A program made the translations under genes and the position numbers. A DNA stretch of 17,972 nucleotides. It comes from Paracoccaceae bacterium. Its GTDB lineage: Bacteria > Pseudomonadota > Alphaproteobacteria > Rhodobacterales > Rhodobacteraceae. A model generated the notes under the pieces. It saw only the letters and a list, made by a program, of their open reading frames with translations, had not been told where the DNA came from and ran no database searches. The stretch is from the NCBI GenBank assembly GCA_902525995.1, contig CABZJG010000012.1, positions 1 to 17,972 on the forward strand, in the 5' to 3' direction. Positions 16,664 through 17,972 of this stretch are shown one piece after another (positions within the stretch are counted from its first letter, which is position 1; each line of letters starts with the position of its first letter).

Positions 16664-17845
16664 TTAGGCCTTTTCAAGCGCCTGTAAAATATCATCGATC
16701 AAGTCGTCTGGATGCTCTAGGCCAGCGCTAAATCGTATCAAGCCATCAGTGATACCAAGCGCATTTTTCTGGTCCTCTGGCAGACGCTGATGCGTTGTTG
16801 TTGCCGGATGGGTAACGATTGATTTCGCATCCCCCAGATTATTTGAAATAATCGCAATTTCGAGAGAGTTTAAAAATTCGAAAGCGGCCTTTTCACCCCC
16901 CTCGAGGTCCAATGCGAGCACTGTCCCGCCCTGCTCCATCTGAGCAATGGTTAATGCGTGTTGCGGATGCGAAGAATGACCGGGGTAAATGACCCGGCAA
17001 AGTTTCTCGTGACCGATTAACCTATCAGCAATGGCTTTCGCGGTCTCCGCTTGCGCCCGAACCCTTAATTCGATCGTTTCCAGCCCTTTGAGCATCACCC
17101 AAGCTGTAAACGGGCTCATCGCGCCCCCAGTGTGTTTCATATAGGGTTCGACAGTTTTGCGAATAAATTCTTGTGTTCCTAAAATAACTCCGCCCAACAT
17201 CCGACCTTGACCGTCAATGTGCTTTGTTGCCGAATATACAACCACATCCGCTCCTTGACGGAGTACTTTTGAAAAAACAGGCGTTGCGAACACATTATCG
17301 ACAACCACTTTAGCACCCGCAGCATGTGCAAGCTTTGAAACAGCGGCAATATCAATAACCTCAAGGGTCGGATTTGAAACAGTTTCAAAAAAAACAACTT
17401 TTGTTGATGGCCGGATAGCGCTGCGCCACTGATCCAAATCCGTACCGTCAACAAAACTTACCTCCACCCCAAATCTGCTTAACACCTCTTCAAGAACATA
17501 AAGGCAGGACCCAAAAAGCGCGCGTGAAGCGACAATATGATCCCCTGCGTTCACCATTGCGCACAAAGCACCGCTCACGGCTGCCATGCCAGAGGCCGTT
17601 GCAAAAGCATCCTCCGCGCCCTCCAAAGCAGCTATTCTATCTTGGAACATGGCAATGGTCGGGTTGCCATAGCGCGCATAGATAAATTCGTCTTCTCCAG
17701 CTTCCAAAAAACGCGCTTCAGCTTGTTCAGCACTGTCATAAACAAACCCCTGGGTGAGGAAAACGCCTTCGCTCACCTCGCCATACTGGCTGCGCCGCAC
17801 ACCCGCATGGACCATTTTGGTCCGATTGTTTAGATTTTGTTCCAT
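16664..17845 (-). CDS. metZ: O-succinylhomoserine sulfhydrylase MetZ (PLP-dependent Cys/Met metabolism family)
   Basis: MetZ makes homocysteine directly from O-succinylhomoserine and sulfide, the step before methionine. The 393 aa product is a fold-type I PLP enzyme: YARYGNPT (about 56-63), ATASGMAAVSGAL (82-94), FETVSNPTLEVID (153-165), VVVDNVFATP (180-189) and the PLP lysine in YSATKHIDGQGR (K208). The ATKHIDGQGR form and the length favour MetZ over cystathionine gamma-synthase or methionine gamma-lyase, and the SAM-responsive leader agrees with a biosynthetic role. The start is the ATG at 17845 with GAGGG five bases upstream. The frame stays open 35 codons further, but that DNA is the riboswitch leader and gives no family sequence. 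folE2 lies 137 bases downstream in the same direction, with no strong terminator visible between them. Confidence 0.9.
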   Translation of the reverse strand: MEQNLNNRTKMVHAGVRRSQYGEVSEGVFLTQGFVYDSAEQAEARFLEAGEDEFIYARYGNPTIAMFQDRIAALEGAEDAFATASGMAAVSGALCAMVNAGDHIVASRALFGSCLYVLEEVLSRFGVEVSFVDGTDLDQWRSAIRPSTKVVFFETVSNPTLEVIDIAAVSKLAHAAGAKVVVDNVFATPVFSKVLRQGADVVVYSATKHIDGQGRMLGGVILGTQEFIRKTVEPYMKHTGGAMSPFTAWVMLKGLETIELRVRAQAETAKAIADRLIGHEKLCRVIYPGHSSHPQHALTIAQMEQGGTVLALDLEGGEKAAFEFLNSLEIAIISNNLGDAKSIVTHPATTTHQRLPEDQKNALGITDGLIRFSAGLEHPDDLIDDILQALEKA

Positions 17846-17870
17846 TGCATCCCTCGGGCCGATCAGGCTC

Positions 17871-17906
17871 AAAAAACCCCCAATAACGCGGTCAAGCGAA
17901 AGGGGG
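17871..17906 (-). terminator. Terminator-like hairpin between the SAM-II aptamer and metZ
   Basis: On the minus strand, CCCCC (17906-17902) can pair with GGGGG (17881-17877), with an inner CGC/GCG pairing, and the stem is followed directly by six Ts (17876-17871). This is the form of a Rho-independent terminator. It lies 10 bases after the aptamer and 25 bases before the metZ ATG, which suggests that SAM control here works at least partly by stopping transcription. SAM-II riboswitches are usually described as controlling translation, although some are followed by terminators. The inner part of the stem is imperfect. Confidence 0.6.
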
Positions 17907-17916
17907 CATTCCTCCT

Positions 17917-17972
17917 GACCTTTTAGTGGCATTTTTAACGTGGCCCACAATCCGGTAACAAATCGCCACTGC
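17917..17972 (-). ncRNA. SAM-II riboswitch (SAM_alpha) upstream of metZ
   Basis: The minus-strand leader matches the SAM-II pseudoknot in both sequence and pairing. P1 is GTGGC (17969-17965) with GCCAC (17944-17940). The first loop carries the conserved GATTTG and ACCGGATTG stretches. The long A-rich third loop begins GTTAAAAA and ends in the conserved CTAAAAGG. Pseudoknot pairings are visible: GTGG (17948-17945) with CCAC (17929-17926), and ACC (17956-17954) with GGT (17920-17918). SAM-II is typical of alphaproteobacterial methionine genes; bound SAM lowers expression. It sits about 70 bases before the metZ start, followed by a terminator-like hairpin. All conserved parts are inside the window even though it ends at the 5' side. 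The identification is by eye against the remembered consensus. Confidence 0.85.

Noticed and set aside
17846..17950. In-frame upstream extension of metZ by 35 codons
   Set aside because: The DNA is the SAM-II leader and terminator; the peptide is unlike MetZ, and a good ribosome binding site precedes the ATG at 17845.

Overview
The window looks like ordinary chromosome from a marine Rhodobacterales bacterium (Roseobacter type). The basis is gene content and order: folB-folP-glmM, glyQ-small membrane protein-glyS, a PPDK-like gene after glyS, folE2, trkH, and metZ behind a SAM-II riboswitch. GC looks moderate, about half by eye. I see no mobile element, CRISPR array, rRNA or tRNA. Every gene lies on the minus strand except one (10589-12337). 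No stretch over 300 bases lacks a gene.

Layout by increasing coordinate. (1) 40-3360 is a folB-folP-glmM operon: two folate-synthesis steps and the phosphoglucosamine mutase that feeds peptidoglycan and LPS precursor synthesis. (2) 3469-4104 is a secreted SleB-type cell wall hydrolase. (3) 4217-6757 is a pyruvate phosphate dikinase-like protein whose PEP half looks normal and whose ATP half looks altered. (4) 6838-10347 is glyQ, a one-helix membrane protein and glyS, with tightly coupled starts and stops. (5) 10589-12337 is a divergent exported protein with SPOR-like and peptidoglycan-binding regions and a trypsin-like domain that has lost its catalytic His and Ser. (6) 12347-13923 is a ThDP enzyme of the acetolactate synthase/AruI type. 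(7) 13928-15376 is a TrkH potassium transporter. (8) 15435-16526 is folE2, the GTP cyclohydrolase that starts folate synthesis. (9) 16664-17845 is metZ, preceded by a SAM-II aptamer and a terminator-like hairpin.

Two reading frames are broken as given: glmM by one extra C in a C run, and the ThDP enzyme by two extra bases in a CG repeat. In each case removing the extra bases restores a conserved family motif exactly. The usual explanation would be sequence or assembly error, but the glmM site has the CCC-C form on which +1 ribosomal slippage is known.

I did not find a clear undescribed system. The points most worth a second look are the riboswitch with its possible attenuator, the apparent pseudoprotease, the unusual C-terminal half of FolB, the altered ATP half of the PPDK-like protein, and the glmM frameshift.
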